In this document: in pieces, positions 1 to 11,365 of the stretch | How positions within the stretch are numbered: position 1 is the stretch's first letter | How the letters are laid out: every line of letters begins with the position of its first letter | Source of the DNA: Atherinomorus stipes | Taxonomy: Eukaryota; Chordata; Actinopteri; Atheriniformes; Atherinidae | DNA: 64,000 bases | Reading direction: 5' to 3' | Assembly: GCA_023101725.1 (NCBI GenBank) | Contig: JALJCO010003053.1 | Coordinates: 1,433,501-1,497,500, forward strand | Position numbers and translations under genes: made by a program | The notes under the pieces: generated by a model | The model's input: the letters and a program-made list of their open reading frames with translations, nothing else | Told to the model about the DNA's origin: nothing | Databases searched by the model: none

Positions 1-1311
1 ATATTCTGCTTATCAGTAATTTTGCAATATGAAATTGATCTGTGGCAGTGTGTGTGGTTTGGTTCAGACACAGAGGAGTGGAACAGCACGCAGATGAGGC
101 GCAGTTTGTGTCTGATTAATGACTTGCCCTCACAAGTCCAGCTTCCAGCTTTTCTGAAGTAAATCGAAAAAAGAAGTGTTTTTGATAACGTTGATTATTA
201 AACAAACAAATACTAGGATTGTTTTTTTTTTTAAGAAATATGAGAATCGCAGTTCTTTTGCACTTCGTCAAACACCAGTTGGTCTTCACAGGAGCAGAAA
301 TAAAAAAGTGGTCCATTCCGACCTACACTAACGTTATGGAAAGTACCCCAAAGACATGATACGGGTTTGATAGATTTAATCTACCCTCGTGTAATGCAAA
401 TCTTCTTCTGATTTAAAATAAGACGTAAACTCGACAGAATAAATGTAAAGCCGGTGCCGCTCATGTCGAAGAGTATTTTCCTGCCAGCATTGTGCTGTAA
501 ACACATCCAGAACTCCAGAACTAGTAGGTATCAGGTGCTGTCATGAGCAAGTATGAGTACAGCAAAATAGGCCAGCATCACAGCGAGTACCGATGCTGGC
601 ATCAGTATCAGGACATCCCTAGTTTGACATATTGTCTAGAAAGCAAAGTTCTCTGTCTCTATCATCTCAACCAGCACATTCTATCAGCTCTTGAGAGGGT
701 GCACAATCCGTAATTAGGAGACATCGTTTTATCCATACAGTAGAGTCAAGAAACACTTATCAAAGCAGGGCTCATTATTCCATATCAGATAATTGCACAT
801 CGATCATTTCTTGGGGAAATGATTTAGATGAGATGTGCTGTGTGTGATAAGGTCTGTTTGTTAAACTACGCCATTGAGCGGGTGTTAAGAGCTCAGATTC
901 AAATGTCTGTGATCTCCCAACGCTCAGGCGGTGATAAGACTGTCAGCAAGCGAACTGGTGATGACATTTGATAATGCCCTGACACTATCACATAGATGGA
1001 TCAGATGGTTGCCTCACCAGAGGCCATGTCTACAGCTGCTACAGCGCTGCTGTAGGGCCATAACACACAAGGTTAGCTGGATCTGATCCACCACAAAGCA
1101 ACTGAGATAAGTTGATGGGATGGATATTGAAGTGGAGGAGGAAGATGAATCCTAATTTTCAGGAGCAAAATGCAAAAGATTAGCTGGCTAAATTTTGATT
1201 AAAAGGATAAAAAGTGAAGAAAAGCCTCTAACGTGTTAAATCAGCCATAAATGATAGAATAATGCACTTTAATGCACATCTATGAGAAGCATATTTTACT
1301 TAAACCCTTAC
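1..1311 (-). other. FTO: FTO intron 3 (partial), no other feature seen
   Basis: This is the 5' part of the intron that follows FTO exon 3 on the minus strand. It begins with the donor GTAAGG (minus strand) at 1306-1311 and runs out of the window on the left. I see no exon-like open frame, transposon or simple repeat here apart from a short T-run near 223-233. Exons 4 onward, which encode the rest of the catalytic domain and the C-terminal helical domain, must lie beyond position 1. Confidence 0.85.
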
Positions 1312-2338
1312 CTTTGTCATCATGACAACTATAGCTGTAAACAGCCACTGGCGAATGAGTGATGAGGTTCTCATCATGGTGCCACCCTACCGCCATTTTC
1401 CCCATGCCATAGTAAGGCTCCTCCTTGAGCTGGCTCATTTGTGATGGGTCCATGTAGTTGAGTAAGGTGACATTGAACTTGATAGGACCGGAGCATATCT
1501 GCTTTGGGCTGGGCTGGGAACAGCTCTGCCCACCTGCACGTTCCTCTTTGTCCTGAATGTGGTAATATGACAGGCTGTGCTTTAGCTGAGCCACAGGCTT
1601 CTCCTGGGCCTCTAGTCCCACAGGTTCAGGTTCTGTGCCGCCGACGGCCTCAGCAGGCCAGCCGGAGCATTTTCCTTCAGCGTGCCCTGCAGCACCAGTT
1701 TCACTTTGTTTAACTTGAGAGGACTCTCCCTCCTCGCTGCTGTGTTTAAACTCTGTTTCCCACTCCCCTTCTTGTTTTGACCCAGAGCAGCCTTCTTCAC
1801 TGTGCTTTGACTCAACGTCCCACTCCTCACTGTGCTTGGACTCTGTGTCCCCCTCCTCACTTTGTCTGGACTCCGAGTCCCCTCCTTCACTGTTCTTTGA
1901 GTCCTCACTGTGTTTCGACTCCGTGTCCCCCTCTTCACCGAGTTTGGCCTCTGCCTCTGCTTTTGCACATTGCGTTAGCCTGTCTCCTTCCTTCAGCTGA
2001 GACACATCAGAGCAGAAGAAGGTGTTAAGCTCCCATAATGCCTTGCAAGCAGCTCTTAAATCAGGCTCACAACAGTTTTGTCCCTTGATCTCAGTGTCCT
2101 CACTGTGCCAGGGTATAGCGAAAAGCCGTGTGTCCAGATAGCGATAGGTGTGGCCCGGCTCACCAAGCAGGGCTCGTGACACGGCGGTAAAAACATCTCG
2201 GTCACGGACTCGAACCAGATCTTTAAGGAGGCAGCCCTTTTTTCTGAGGGTGAGCAGAGCCGCCTGCACACGAGCGTGCAGCTCAGCGGGCAGTGAGCAT
2301 GATCTCCTGAACACCAGGCCAGAGTAACTGGAATCCCA
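1312..2338 (-). CDS. FTO: FTO exon 3: catalytic domain with HxD motif and acidic repeat insertion
   Basis: FTO is an AlkB-family Fe(II)/2-oxoglutarate dioxygenase that removes methyl groups from N6-methyladenosine, m6Am and related bases, mainly in the nucleus. This 1027-bp exon encodes residues 41-382 of the predicted protein plus one base of the next codon. The minus-strand acceptor ends TTTCCCAG and the donor reads AAAG|GTAAGG. Landmarks that match vertebrate FTO are ELHARVQAALLTLRKKGCL, TYRYLDTRLF (substrate-pocket Arg, about residue 111), NVTLLNYMDP (Asn, about 329, implicated in 2OG binding) and MAVGWHHDENL (iron ligands His about 360 and Asp about 362), then VAVYSYSC. The last iron-ligand His and the 2OG-binding Arg lie in later exons outside the window. 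Between LNTFF and NVTLL there are about 180 residues where mammals have roughly 50. The extra part is low-complexity acidic repeat. The identification is very secure. Confidence 0.97.
1700..1936 (-). repeat. FTO: Coding minisatellite in FTO exon 3 (acidic SER/GLU-rich repeats)
   Basis: Within exon 3 the reading frame encodes imperfect tandem units of about 8-12 residues such as GDTESKHSEE, GGDSESRQSEE, EWDVESKHSEE and EWETEFKHSSEE. The DNA shows the same periodicity, with recurring blocks of the type CTTTGACTC and CCTCACTG on the plus strand. The insert lies in the loop before the NVTLL strand, a region that is short and flexible in mammalian FTO. It stays in frame, so it is probably a disordered surface loop and not damage. 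Repeat number may vary between individuals. Confidence 0.85.
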
Positions 2339-2442
2339 CTGGGAAAGCAGAACACAGAATGCAGGAGGTAACATTTGGCCCTCTTACATCTTCATTTAAG
2401 TTCTAGATAACATTCCATTATCTGGAAGTAGAGTTGACTCAC
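2339..2442 (-). other. FTO: FTO intron 2 (104 bp)
   Basis: A short intron sits between exons 2 and 3. On the minus strand it starts with the consensus donor GTGAGT at 2437-2442 and ends with a pyrimidine-rich acceptor TTTCCCAG at 2339. It is phase 0: Leu-40 (CTG) is the last codon before it and Trp-41 (TGG) the first after it. Confidence 0.93.
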
Positions 2443-2520
2443 CAGTTGCTGAAAGCCTCGCTCTGAAGGTCCCAGAAAGGGGATCTTCTGGTCTCCCAAC
2501 TCCTGCAGTAGCCTACGCCT
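2443..2520 (-). CDS. FTO: FTO exon 2
   Basis: This 78-bp exon encodes 26 codons starting RRRLLQELGDQKIPFLGP and ending GFQQL. It aligns with the mammalian FTO stretch that begins KLRLLEELEDTWLPYL and ends FYQQ, the N-terminal extension before the catalytic core. Acceptor TGTTACACAG| and donor CTG|GTGAGT are visible on the minus strand, and both junctions are phase 0. That fits exon 1 (ending RRK) upstream and exon 3 (starting WDSSYSG) downstream without any frame problem. The exon is too short to stand out as an open frame, so the call rests on homology and splice sites. Confidence 0.95.
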
Positions 2521-5500
2521 CTGTGTAACACAGCACATCAACACAGACAGATCAGTAGTTTTTTTTTTTTACTTACTTAATATCCAGATTTCCTGCTCTT
2601 TTCTTTCCAAATAAATCAGTATTAGCACATTTTATTTTTTAAAAAAGGGTTGGAAAATAGTTTGAAAAACAAACATTAGAGTAGCACAACAGAAACTTAA
2701 AAAAAAAAAAAAAAAAACTACAAGAAGAACGCATAACCTGAGAGGACTCAACAACAGTAACATCAAGAAAACTGAATTACAAAGTATTTATAGTATGTTT
2801 TATTTCATGTGTTTAAAGAGTGATGCTTAGGAACCAGCAGAGGTATCACATCGCAGAAAACTAACGGCTGGTCATTTTCACTCAAGTCTCACATTTTATG
2901 ATTTTGCAAAGCCTGCTGGTGGGTTCTTCGCAACCTTATAAAAGATGCCCCATGCCATACAGAGCACCTCCAATAAAACCGGCAACCTGGTGAACGAATC
3001 AAAGTGCCTTTCATTGGTCCACATTCCATTACGACCTGTAAATCAAATAGCAACAGGCAGAAAAACTATAGCCCCAAATAAAGTTTGTTCCTCCACCCGT
3101 GCTCCATCTCTTCCCACATCTGTGAACGTCTGCGTGCGCTGAAGTTGTATCCACATGTGGACTCTGTATACCTCACCATTCATTCCCCGCAGGTGCACAC
3201 ACAACTCTCTGCACGGTGTGCCTGCAGCAGGAAGGTGAAATGTCATGGCACAACGCTGTCTTTTTACGTCTCAAAGTTTTGTGCATCAACAACCAAACAG
3301 CTATAAAAGACAAAAAAGAGCAGTCTGTATATTTCTGTGACATTTACAACATCCATCTAACATTTTCCCTGCACTAATAATGCCAAAAACCTCATGAGGC
3401 ACGCTGCAGGGAATATGGGAATCGGGTGCCAAAATATGTCCCGACTTTGAGAGTGAAATAAAATGTCCTGTTCATAAACATTACACTACAGCTATAAGAA
3501 GTTTTGTGCCCTGACTCAAAGGGAGGATGGATCAAAAAGAGGGCAAGCAGTAAAAGTATGTACATTAAAGACAAAAGGGAGGGTGGGGGGGGGGGGGGGG
3601 GGAGGGGGGGAGAATCTCGATAATGGAGGCAGAAGAAATGGGAGGGATCTGGCTTGAGGCAGTTAGACGATTTTACCTTCAGGGCTGAATTTCTACCTTA
3701 GGCTAAACAACACAACACTTGCTGAAAGTTTTCTTAAAGGATGTGCAAGAATGTGCAGGCCTTCCAAGTTATTCTGGAACAAACAAAAACAGACTTGCAG
3801 ACAGTTGGAACCCCCCCCAAAAAAAGCAAAACAACATGCACTATTCATGGCCAGACTGCACTCAAAGGCTCTTGAAAGAAATTGACAAGCTGACACACAT
3901 TCATTGGTGTCAAAGTCTAACTCATGACAGAAGCTGAAAATATCAAGGTGAGACTGTGGGCTTGTGAGTTTGCGTCTGTGTTTATCTGCACGCTTTTTTG
4001 TGTTGGTCAAATCAATTTGTCTGAAAGTAAATGTACATATGATGTCATGGCATTTTTCTTAATTCAAAGCAAACAAACGTGGTGATCATGATATATATTC
4101 AGGCATATATATCCTGCCTGAATAATGTACAGCTGTGGAAGCAAGCGCGATGCCTCTTCCCCAATCGCACACAACCAAGGCTGTCACACACGTGTCAAAT
4201 ACATCAGCCTACTAAGAAATTCCACAGGAAAAAAAAAGGCAAAGACAAGAAGTTACTGGAGCCCTCTGAGGCAGATGGACTCTCGCAGTCTGAGGGAACT
4301 GCTGTGTCTGTCTCCCTGTCTCTGCGTCCACACCTGATTCTAAAAGGAAAATCACACAGCGCGAAAAAAGGTCTGCGTTTCCACTCAAACCCAGGAAACT
4401 AGATTACCAATTTCATAATAAAGCGGGTGCTTCATGGCAGCCGTGCAAGCAGTCTGTGGCGAGTGATATATCTGATGCTTTTCTCTCTCGCGCGCTCTTT
4501 TTTTAATCTCTCTTCCTTGATGGGATTATTCCCTCAGCTGGACTGTTTATCACAGAAAAACATATTAGGTAGAATAGAACTCAATTGGTTTGCTTTGATC
4601 TTGGCCTATAAGAGATATCAAACTGTGTACCATATATTTATTAATTTAATTTATTTCACATCTGTGACACTCCAACGGACACTTTCTTCAAAGCAATCTT
4701 CACGGAGTAGATTAATGTCCGGCGCTTAGCATCAATAGCTCAAAATAGCCAGATAACTCCACGGCTGCAGGGATAAAAACACCTCCAGTCTGACTTGTGT
4801 CATCCCCAGAAGGGCTACTGAGGAAAAAAAATGCATCTGGTACAACGACTGACAGAGGACACACAAGTTTTTGTAGGCTTTTCTAGATATGGCTGATGCA
4901 TCTATAGAGCTGCAGATTAAAGTTTCAGTGTCTTGTACAGTAAGCCAAGTCTGGTAAATTGCATTGACAGGCAGCGAGCCATACTTCGCCAATGAACAGT
5001 GTATCTGCAGGCACAGCAGTTTTTCTTCTTTGGAAATACTGGTAGTAAACAAAGAGTGAAACACATGATGCTGTCCCTTGGTTTGCATTGCCACTACTGT
5101 CATGGATCACTTTACATTTACAGGCAACTTTTATCCTTTGGTTGGTGGTAGTAACAAAGGCTGGAAAACGGAAAAAAATTGTGCCGCTGTCTTTGTCAAT
5201 GTTGCAATTATTGTGTTTTATTTAACTGGCAAAGCATGCATATTTGACTGCATGCAAATTTCTTAGTATTTTAATCAAATCTCAACGAGGACTTCTAAAA
5301 GCAAAAGAGAAGGCAGCAGTTAGTCTAGAAGAAGTCTCATCTGCAGCCTGAAAAAAATCCAAATGAAAACTTCTTATTGTTAGCTTAGATTTTATTCAAG
5401 GCCTCCTACCAAAGGAGGGCAGTATCCTCATCAAAGTACAACTTTGAGACTCCCAACACAAAGGAAACTTTGAATCTCGAGCAGACTCCCCCAGCCGCAG

Positions 5501-6419
5501 GGGTGACGTGATGAGAGATAGCTGTGTAATAGAGCGCCATGTTTAAACAGCAACCTATTGGTGCTTGTCAGACACCCATTTCAGAACTGGTCCTTCTCTG
5601 CAAAAGTGATGGTGAATCAACAGTTTTGACAAGTCGGCCGTAAAATGTCAAATTCAAAAAGACAGGCTGCCTGTGTACATCAAAGGCGCTTCCTCCCCAG
5701 TCCATTTGGCACCGGATCGAAGAATGTAGGAACCTTGTGTGAAGCAACAAGGAGTGCAGAGAAGGGCAGGGTGTGCCCGTTCCTCTAGAATATTTGTGTT
5801 TGCAGATGTGATGCACAACAGCTCTGCAACAGGTTTAAATTCAGATTTGTGCTGACAAAAGAATAAATAAAAACAAACTAAGGAGAAACATGTACAAGAC
5901 TATTTCTCAAAGCAGTTGAGTAAAAGCCTCAAAGCTTTCCAAGTAATGGTAGTTATACCTGTTCCCCAAAGGCCTGTGAAGGCTGAAGTCTATCTCATCC
6001 TCAGGATGTGATACTGACTTGAGCTCTGGTGAAGTAACACACCACCTATGTGCCATCACACAGAAATGTGTTATTGACAAAATAATCATTTCCAAGGTGA
6101 CGCTCACATGACCAGAAGTGCAATAGACTTTTTGCTTTTTCTGCAGTGCTTTGAATTAGATCCATTTACTAGAGCAGTACACATCAGTACAGGGTTCGGT
6201 ATGATGGATACTGTGACATAAACGCTGTTTCAACCGAAAGGCATCGGGACGGTTTGATGTGGTGATCTCTGTTGAGTTTCCACAGCCAACTGTACCTGAC
6301 AGGTGGGGTATACAGCAAGATGGATAACGATGGTGGTGATGGCCAGCTTTGTAACAGCATCATGACTTCCTGAAATCATAGCGAACAGAATGATTGTTTT
6401 GAATTGGATATTAACTGGG
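2521..6419 (-). other. FTO: FTO intron 1, 3' part: no gene, simple tracts only
   Basis: No exon-like frame or identifiable mobile element is seen. The stretch holds A-runs (around 2700-2718), a G-rich run at 3578-3611 that could form a G-quadruplex on the plus strand, and short AT-rich segments. A CG-containing CTCTCGCGCGCTC patch lies near 4482-4498. The rest appears single-copy and not obviously constrained. Confidence 0.6.
3578..3611 (+). repeat. Poly-G tract
   Basis: A nearly uninterrupted run of G residues, broken only by single A or T bases, inside FTO intron 1. Such tracts are length-unstable and can form G-quadruplexes. Assembly length here may be unreliable. Confidence 0.85.
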
Positions 6420-6655
6420 GGATTGTTTTTTTTTTGTTTGTTTGTTTTTTGTTGTTGTTGTTTTTATTTATCTTATCTTATTTATTTATTTATTTATCTA
6501 TTTTTGGGGGGGTCCACCATTTCATGTGAAATTGTCCTTTCGATTAAGTGCCCTTTGCTGTTGCTTCTTGACCGTGTCGTCTTCATAAATGAGAACTGGT
6601 TCTCAATCAACTTACCTGGTTAAATAAAGTTTTGCACAAATAAATAAAGAACACA
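6420..6655 (+). mobile_element. Probable 3' tail of a non-LTR retrotransposon
   Basis: A T-rich stretch with TTTA repeats leads into a segment ending GAGAACTGGTTCTCAATCAACTTACCTGGTTAAATAAAG, given here only as a description of 6589-6629. The CTCAATNNNNTTACCTGGTTAAATAAAG style of ending, followed by an A/T-rich tail, is common at the 3' end of teleost LINE copies. No reverse-transcriptase frame is visible, so this would be a severely 5'-truncated copy. The family cannot be named from the sequence alone. Confidence 0.45.
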
Positions 6656-6659
6656 GCAG

Positions 6660-7779
6660 AGAAACAAAGGAGGGGAATGGTGGACATCCAGGAGTTTGTT
6701 TTTTCTTCCTGGCATATGTTTTAAACTAACAACAAACATTCCATGGTGGCATTATTCCCACTTTGTTCTTATTATCGAGGTGCGCAGGAAGTGGCATTTT
6801 TTCTGGCCAATCAATGGATTGCAGTGTAGTAAAGCTCCACCCTTAAAGGTTGGATTGGTAAGCTTGGGACCCCAACAGAAAGGCCCCCAAAAAGTAGGCT
6901 AGCTCAGATTGGATATTCCAGCTCCCTTATCACTGTTTGCTAGAGGAAATGTAAAAAAAATAAAATATGATAAAAAATGCAGACCTTCCCATGCCTTACC
7001 GAGCCAAACCCCTTGGTGGAAATAAGGCTATAGAAGTTGGGAATGACACTGGCATTCCTCCAGTTGAAGTTTGACCATTCTAGAGCTAAAGGTACAGCTG
7101 ACCCCAAGTGTTTTTACAAACTTTTCCTGTCCTGTACTCAAACTAAACAACAACAGCTCCTGTAGTAGTTACAATGTCACAAATGACCTCTCTCAAACAT
7201 CGTCACACACTACACATCTTAATTTCATGCATGCCACTCTGAAAGAAAAACCTTAAGGGCAAAAAAATTAACCTTTTTCTCTCTTCTAACATTTTGTTTA
7301 CAGCCACTTGATGCATTTGTTTATTTTAAGAGTGTCAGCTAGAAGTCTCAATGTGATGGCTAACTGGGCAGGCAGGTAAATGGATAACTGAAATGTGTGG
7401 GAGCTGACCTCAGTGTGGAGGCACTGGTAATGTGTAACCCCTTGTCTCCATGTTCCCACTCAGAATCAGCCAATGAATATGAATTGGACTGTGAGGGCAA
7501 GAGTTTTCATCAACTCTCTTGTTAAAATGCAAATTTCATGGGGTAGTCGGTGTTATTCTGGGACGCATTTACAGATTCTATTCAGCATGTAGGTCTAGCT
7601 TATATTCAAATATAACGCTTTATACAAGGTATGTCATTTAAATTTTGAAAACAAAAAGTTTAGGTCATGCTTAATTTATCATTATCAGGGAGTTCTTTTA
7701 TTTTCTAGTTTTTCTCTTCAATTTTTGATTAGAAACAAATTAGAGAAAAAGACAAATGTTCCCTTGTAATAGGAGTATA
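6660..7779. other. FTO intron 1, no feature recognised
   Basis: AT-rich single-copy sequence. No coding exon, transposon end or notable simple repeat was found. Confidence 0.5.
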
Positions 7780-8225
7780 AATGGTGTGCCATTAGCCGCT
7801 GCATACTTTTTCAAATCAGCGAACATTCTCTATATATCGACAGACATGTTCAGCATGTGTTCAGTGGGCATGCCCAGGTGGGGTAAGTGATGACAAATGG
7901 CAGACAGGCCGGCTCCGGCCCGTTAATTGTTGTTGGAGGCTGAAGGCTGTGTTGCTCATTTCACCTCGCGACAGGGTGGCGGGAGACGTGATCATTAATA
8001 TTAGAACATTTCCATCCATCTACCTGAACAAGAGGCCAGTCATTTAAAAGGCTGGTGCTGGGCAGACCTTTCACGCCCTGTTTATAACACCAATCTAAGC
8101 ACATTACCAGAGCTGTGGGGGACCACTGCCAGTCATTAATTAGACGTACACACATGCACACGCAACAGGGCCACCTTTACTGTCGCTAGGTTTACGGCCA
8201 CACATCCAGCGTGACAATTTAATAT
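7780..8225. promoter_or_regulatory. Candidate conserved non-coding element A in FTO intron 1
   Basis: A repeat-free block of mixed composition with several homeodomain-type cores: GTTAATTG near 7922, GATCATTAATATTA near 7990 and CATTAATTAGAC near 8134. It is interrupted by GC-rich words such as GGCCGGCTCCGGCCC. It has no coding potential. In mammals FTO intron 1 contains enhancers that act on IRX3/IRX5, and this block has the appearance of such an element. The call is inference: no cross-species alignment was available. Confidence 0.35.
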
Positions 8226-9839
8226 CTTAAGTCCTGCCTATTCTCTCTTTGTTAGCCATGTGTGCTCTTTCCGACATGCACACTTACTTGAATGTGCTTT
8301 TCCATTTTTTTACAATACATGTAATTCCGTCAGGTGGAGACCGTGTGTCAGACAGGGGGAAAGAAGTAACGGCCCTCATCTGTTTTCTGAACTCTCCATC
8401 TCTCTCACTGCACCTGACAGACTTACAGAAGGACCCACGTTTCCAGATCAATCATTCAAAAGTATTTACAAATGCACAAAGCCAGACTCAGAAAGGTTGG
8501 CACATAGCCACTCTGTTTAAGTGCTTTTCAATGTGTCTATGGTGTCAACATCTATTTCACACTTATCTACACCTCAAAGGGGGAAAAAGATGTTTCTATG
8601 ACCTTTAGCAAGTGTCAAATCTGGAGAAAAAGAGGAGAAAGGGGAGAAAGAGAGAGGAGGAGGTTAAGAGATGTGTCAATGCGTGCCTTACATAACCTTT
8701 TTTTATTTATCCGGGAGAATGAGCACGCTATTTATCAGAAACATACTAGCTGCTTCACACACTCCTGCTTAAACGATTCCACACAAAGGAGCTGCTCGGT
8801 TCACCTAAAGAGTTCTGGTGAATGATAAAAAATTCCTCTGTTCTTCCAACGGACTAATATGAGTAAAAAAGTCTTGTTAAAGGGCATAGAGTTTGCCACC
8901 ATCTGCAGGATTCAAACTAGCCGTCTTGCTGTCACAAGAGACAATGTCACATGTCTATGAACTCTTGGCTAGCACCACTGATACCCATTTTGCCTTAATT
9001 GTTAGTTTGCGGCCAGGCCATAATGTTTCCATTAAGATTATGTCGATCGAAAAAAGCTTTTTAGTTTTCACCTTCAAATTACAGCATGCTTTCATGAGGT
9101 CAGCTGTTTTCCATGTGGAATGGTCGGTTTTAATGCAGACACAGTCCCTTGGTATTCAGGCTGGGTCCAGTTCAGTCAGGGGAAAGAGTGAGAAAATGAG
9201 GACGGGCGACGGATGGATGGATGGAGGAAAGGGAAGAGAGGCAGGAGAGCGTTGATTGAAAGACTGTGATTAGCAGTTTTCAGTCGAGCGTCAGGGCCAC
9301 TGAGTTGTTCTAACAGGGTTGTCGTGTTTCGAGGTGCAGTCAAGGAGAAGTCAGTGCTTTAGAAAGCTCCCTCGATTTCTCTATCCCCCTCCCCCCCCCC
9401 CTCCCACTCTTTCGCCATCCAGCCACACTTTTCCTGCCCCTCCAAAAAAAAATCAATATGGCTGTGCAAAGTGCAGCTAGGCCCACGGGGAGGGCCAGCT
9501 AACTGTAGAGGCTGTATGCAGGGCTTACAGCGAGGACAAGAGGCGTCCTCCAGGCCTGTCCCACAGGCAGTGTCAAGGACAGACCAGAGAGGCAGAGGAC
9601 CGAGGCCACCAGACTTCCCCCTTCCCCTCTGCATCTCGTCTTCTTTCTCTCTCCGTGTGTTTCTCTACAACCCCGGCTTGGCTGGCTCAGTGAGGCAGAA
9701 GAGATCGATAATCAGGTGGAGCGTTTAAAATCCCCAGCTCCAGGGGCCGGCGCTGCGCTCCTTGGAGCCCAACAGACCAACACATTGCTCAGGGCGGTGC
9801 AGCTGGATGGAGAGATGAGCGGGTGTACAGTGGTCGCAC
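8226..9839. other. FTO intron 1, purine and pyrimidine tracts, no gene
   Basis: Contains a purine-rich tract at about 8621-8668 (GAGAAA and GGAGG words), a short GGAT repeat at 9212-9226 and a C-run at 9387-9402. Remaining sequence seems single-copy. Short open frames in this stretch have no recognisable domain and look like chance. Confidence 0.5.
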
Positions 9840-10736
9840 CTGGTCATTGAAAGGTTTGTGATTTGTGACAGTAAACAATTCAATAGCACTTAGTGATACA
9901 CAGTGTTTGAGGAGTGTAGGGCCAGACTCTTCACACACATCGGCATTGTCTCAACATGTCACAGATCAGAAGGATTCAGACAGGTCAAGCAGCTTTGTAG
10001 GTCAACACACCCTACTACTGTATCTCACCCAAAGGCAGCACTTGTGTTTCTGCAGCTACACCATTCCTTTCAGAACATCAAAATCTCAAAATAGGAAAAG
10101 CTAGGATGTGCAATCATTGGTAGCATCAGCCTTCCTCATTTCCATACAGTAGGCTTGACGACGAAGAAGCTCGTACATGACGTGAGCGAAGTGCCAAGGA
10201 GGATTTCAATCCTGCCGCGTGTCTCCGTGTGTGAGTGACTGATCACAGTGAAAGTGGCTTGTGTCTCTAATCCAGTACCACTGTTAGACAGAGCAAAGAC
10301 CTGGCTCTGTGTACAGCAGCACGGGCTGATCAAACCCATCCCGTGACAAGCAACCCCTTCAAATGACGATGATTTCCCAGCTCTGTGTCCTTTCGGCTCC
10401 ATATTAGATCATCCTCTGACACTACCGAGTCTGGTACTTCATCTGGGATAAAGATGATCTGCAATCCGACCCAAGGGGTTGGAAGTCAAGGGTAAACGAG
10501 GGGCTAAGACAGGGGAAATGTGCCTCATTGGTTGACAGCTGTGACAATTACCATGTGGTATATTATTACCTTATGCTAAACATAAGATTTCTATGCAGGG
10601 AGCTGCTTGACTTGAGATATATTTTACCATCAACCCAGCAATATGTCGCAATCATACACAAGACATAAAATTTGTCATTTTAAAGGGGATTTGCATCAGA
10701 AAAAGAAATCTTTCTGCTTCAGGTTTGTCAACAACA
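9840..10736. other. FTO intron 1, no feature recognised
   Basis: Single-copy intronic sequence up to the hAT-like insertion at 10745. No exon, repeat or RNA gene could be supported. Confidence 0.5.
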
Positions 10737-11155
10737 GGCCAGTTTAGGGATGCACAATAACCGTTTTTTAAAACCGATACAAATAACCAATAAATTTCAG
10801 CTCCTAAAGGCCAACACCGATAACCAATACCGATAACACACATACATACCTAATAATATCAAATCAAAAATTCCAACTGTATGGGGTAGCTCATGTCTAA
10901 AATAAGAAGGGAAAGTGGATTGGGAGTAGATTTGGGTCTCCCCTGTGAAGCAGAAGTTTTCTTTCCCCAATCACAATATCTCAGCGAGAAAAGCTTAAAA
11001 GTAGGATTTTCAACTTCTGCATGTCCGATCATAAAAATACCAACTGTATGGGATATAAGTTATCGGGGCAAGTCGCCATGATATTGGACTTATCGGAATG
11101 ATGTAATAATTTAATGTTATCAGCCCGATAATTATCGTGCATCCCTAGGCCAGTT
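10737..11155. mobile_element. hAT-like MITE with 8-bp target duplication
   Basis: A 403-bp element (10745-11147) begins TAGGGATGCACAATAA and ends with the near-perfect inverted copy TTATCGTGCATCCCTA. It is flanked by a perfect 8-bp duplication GGCCAGTT at 10737-10744 and 11148-11155. An 8-bp duplication plus short TIRs is the signature of the hAT superfamily. The interior is rich in CCGATAA/GGTTATCGG motifs and has two copies of an internal CCAACTGTATGGG block (about 10873 and 11039). No transposase is present, so it is non-autonomous. The intact duplication and near-identical TIRs suggest a fairly recent insertion. Confidence 0.9.
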
Positions 11156-11169
11156 GCAACTTTTCCGGT

Positions 11170-11365
11170 ATCCAGTAAATTATGGTTTTTTTTGTTCTTT
11201 TTTTTGTTGTTGTTTTGTATTGTTTGGGGTTTTTTTTTTTCCTTTTTTTTTTTTTTTTTTTTGGGGGGGGGGGGGGGGGTGTCCTACAGAAAGAAGAATG
11301 GGCTCATGAATTTTCTGTTGGCCTATTTGCTAAATCTATTATTATTAATTTTTTTTTTTTTTTTT
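11170..11365. repeat. Low-complexity poly-T / poly-G stretch
   Basis: Long T-runs (about 11185-11262 and 11349-11367) and a G-run (about 11263-11279) follow directly after the hAT-like element. This is simple sequence. Apparent open frames here are poly-Phe/poly-Gly artefacts. Confidence 0.9.

Noticed and set aside
1612..1968. 118-codon minus-strand frame overlapping FTO exon 3
   Set aside because: An alternate frame of the FTO coding minisatellite; the periodic RGTRSPNTV-like pattern simply mirrors the DNA repeat.
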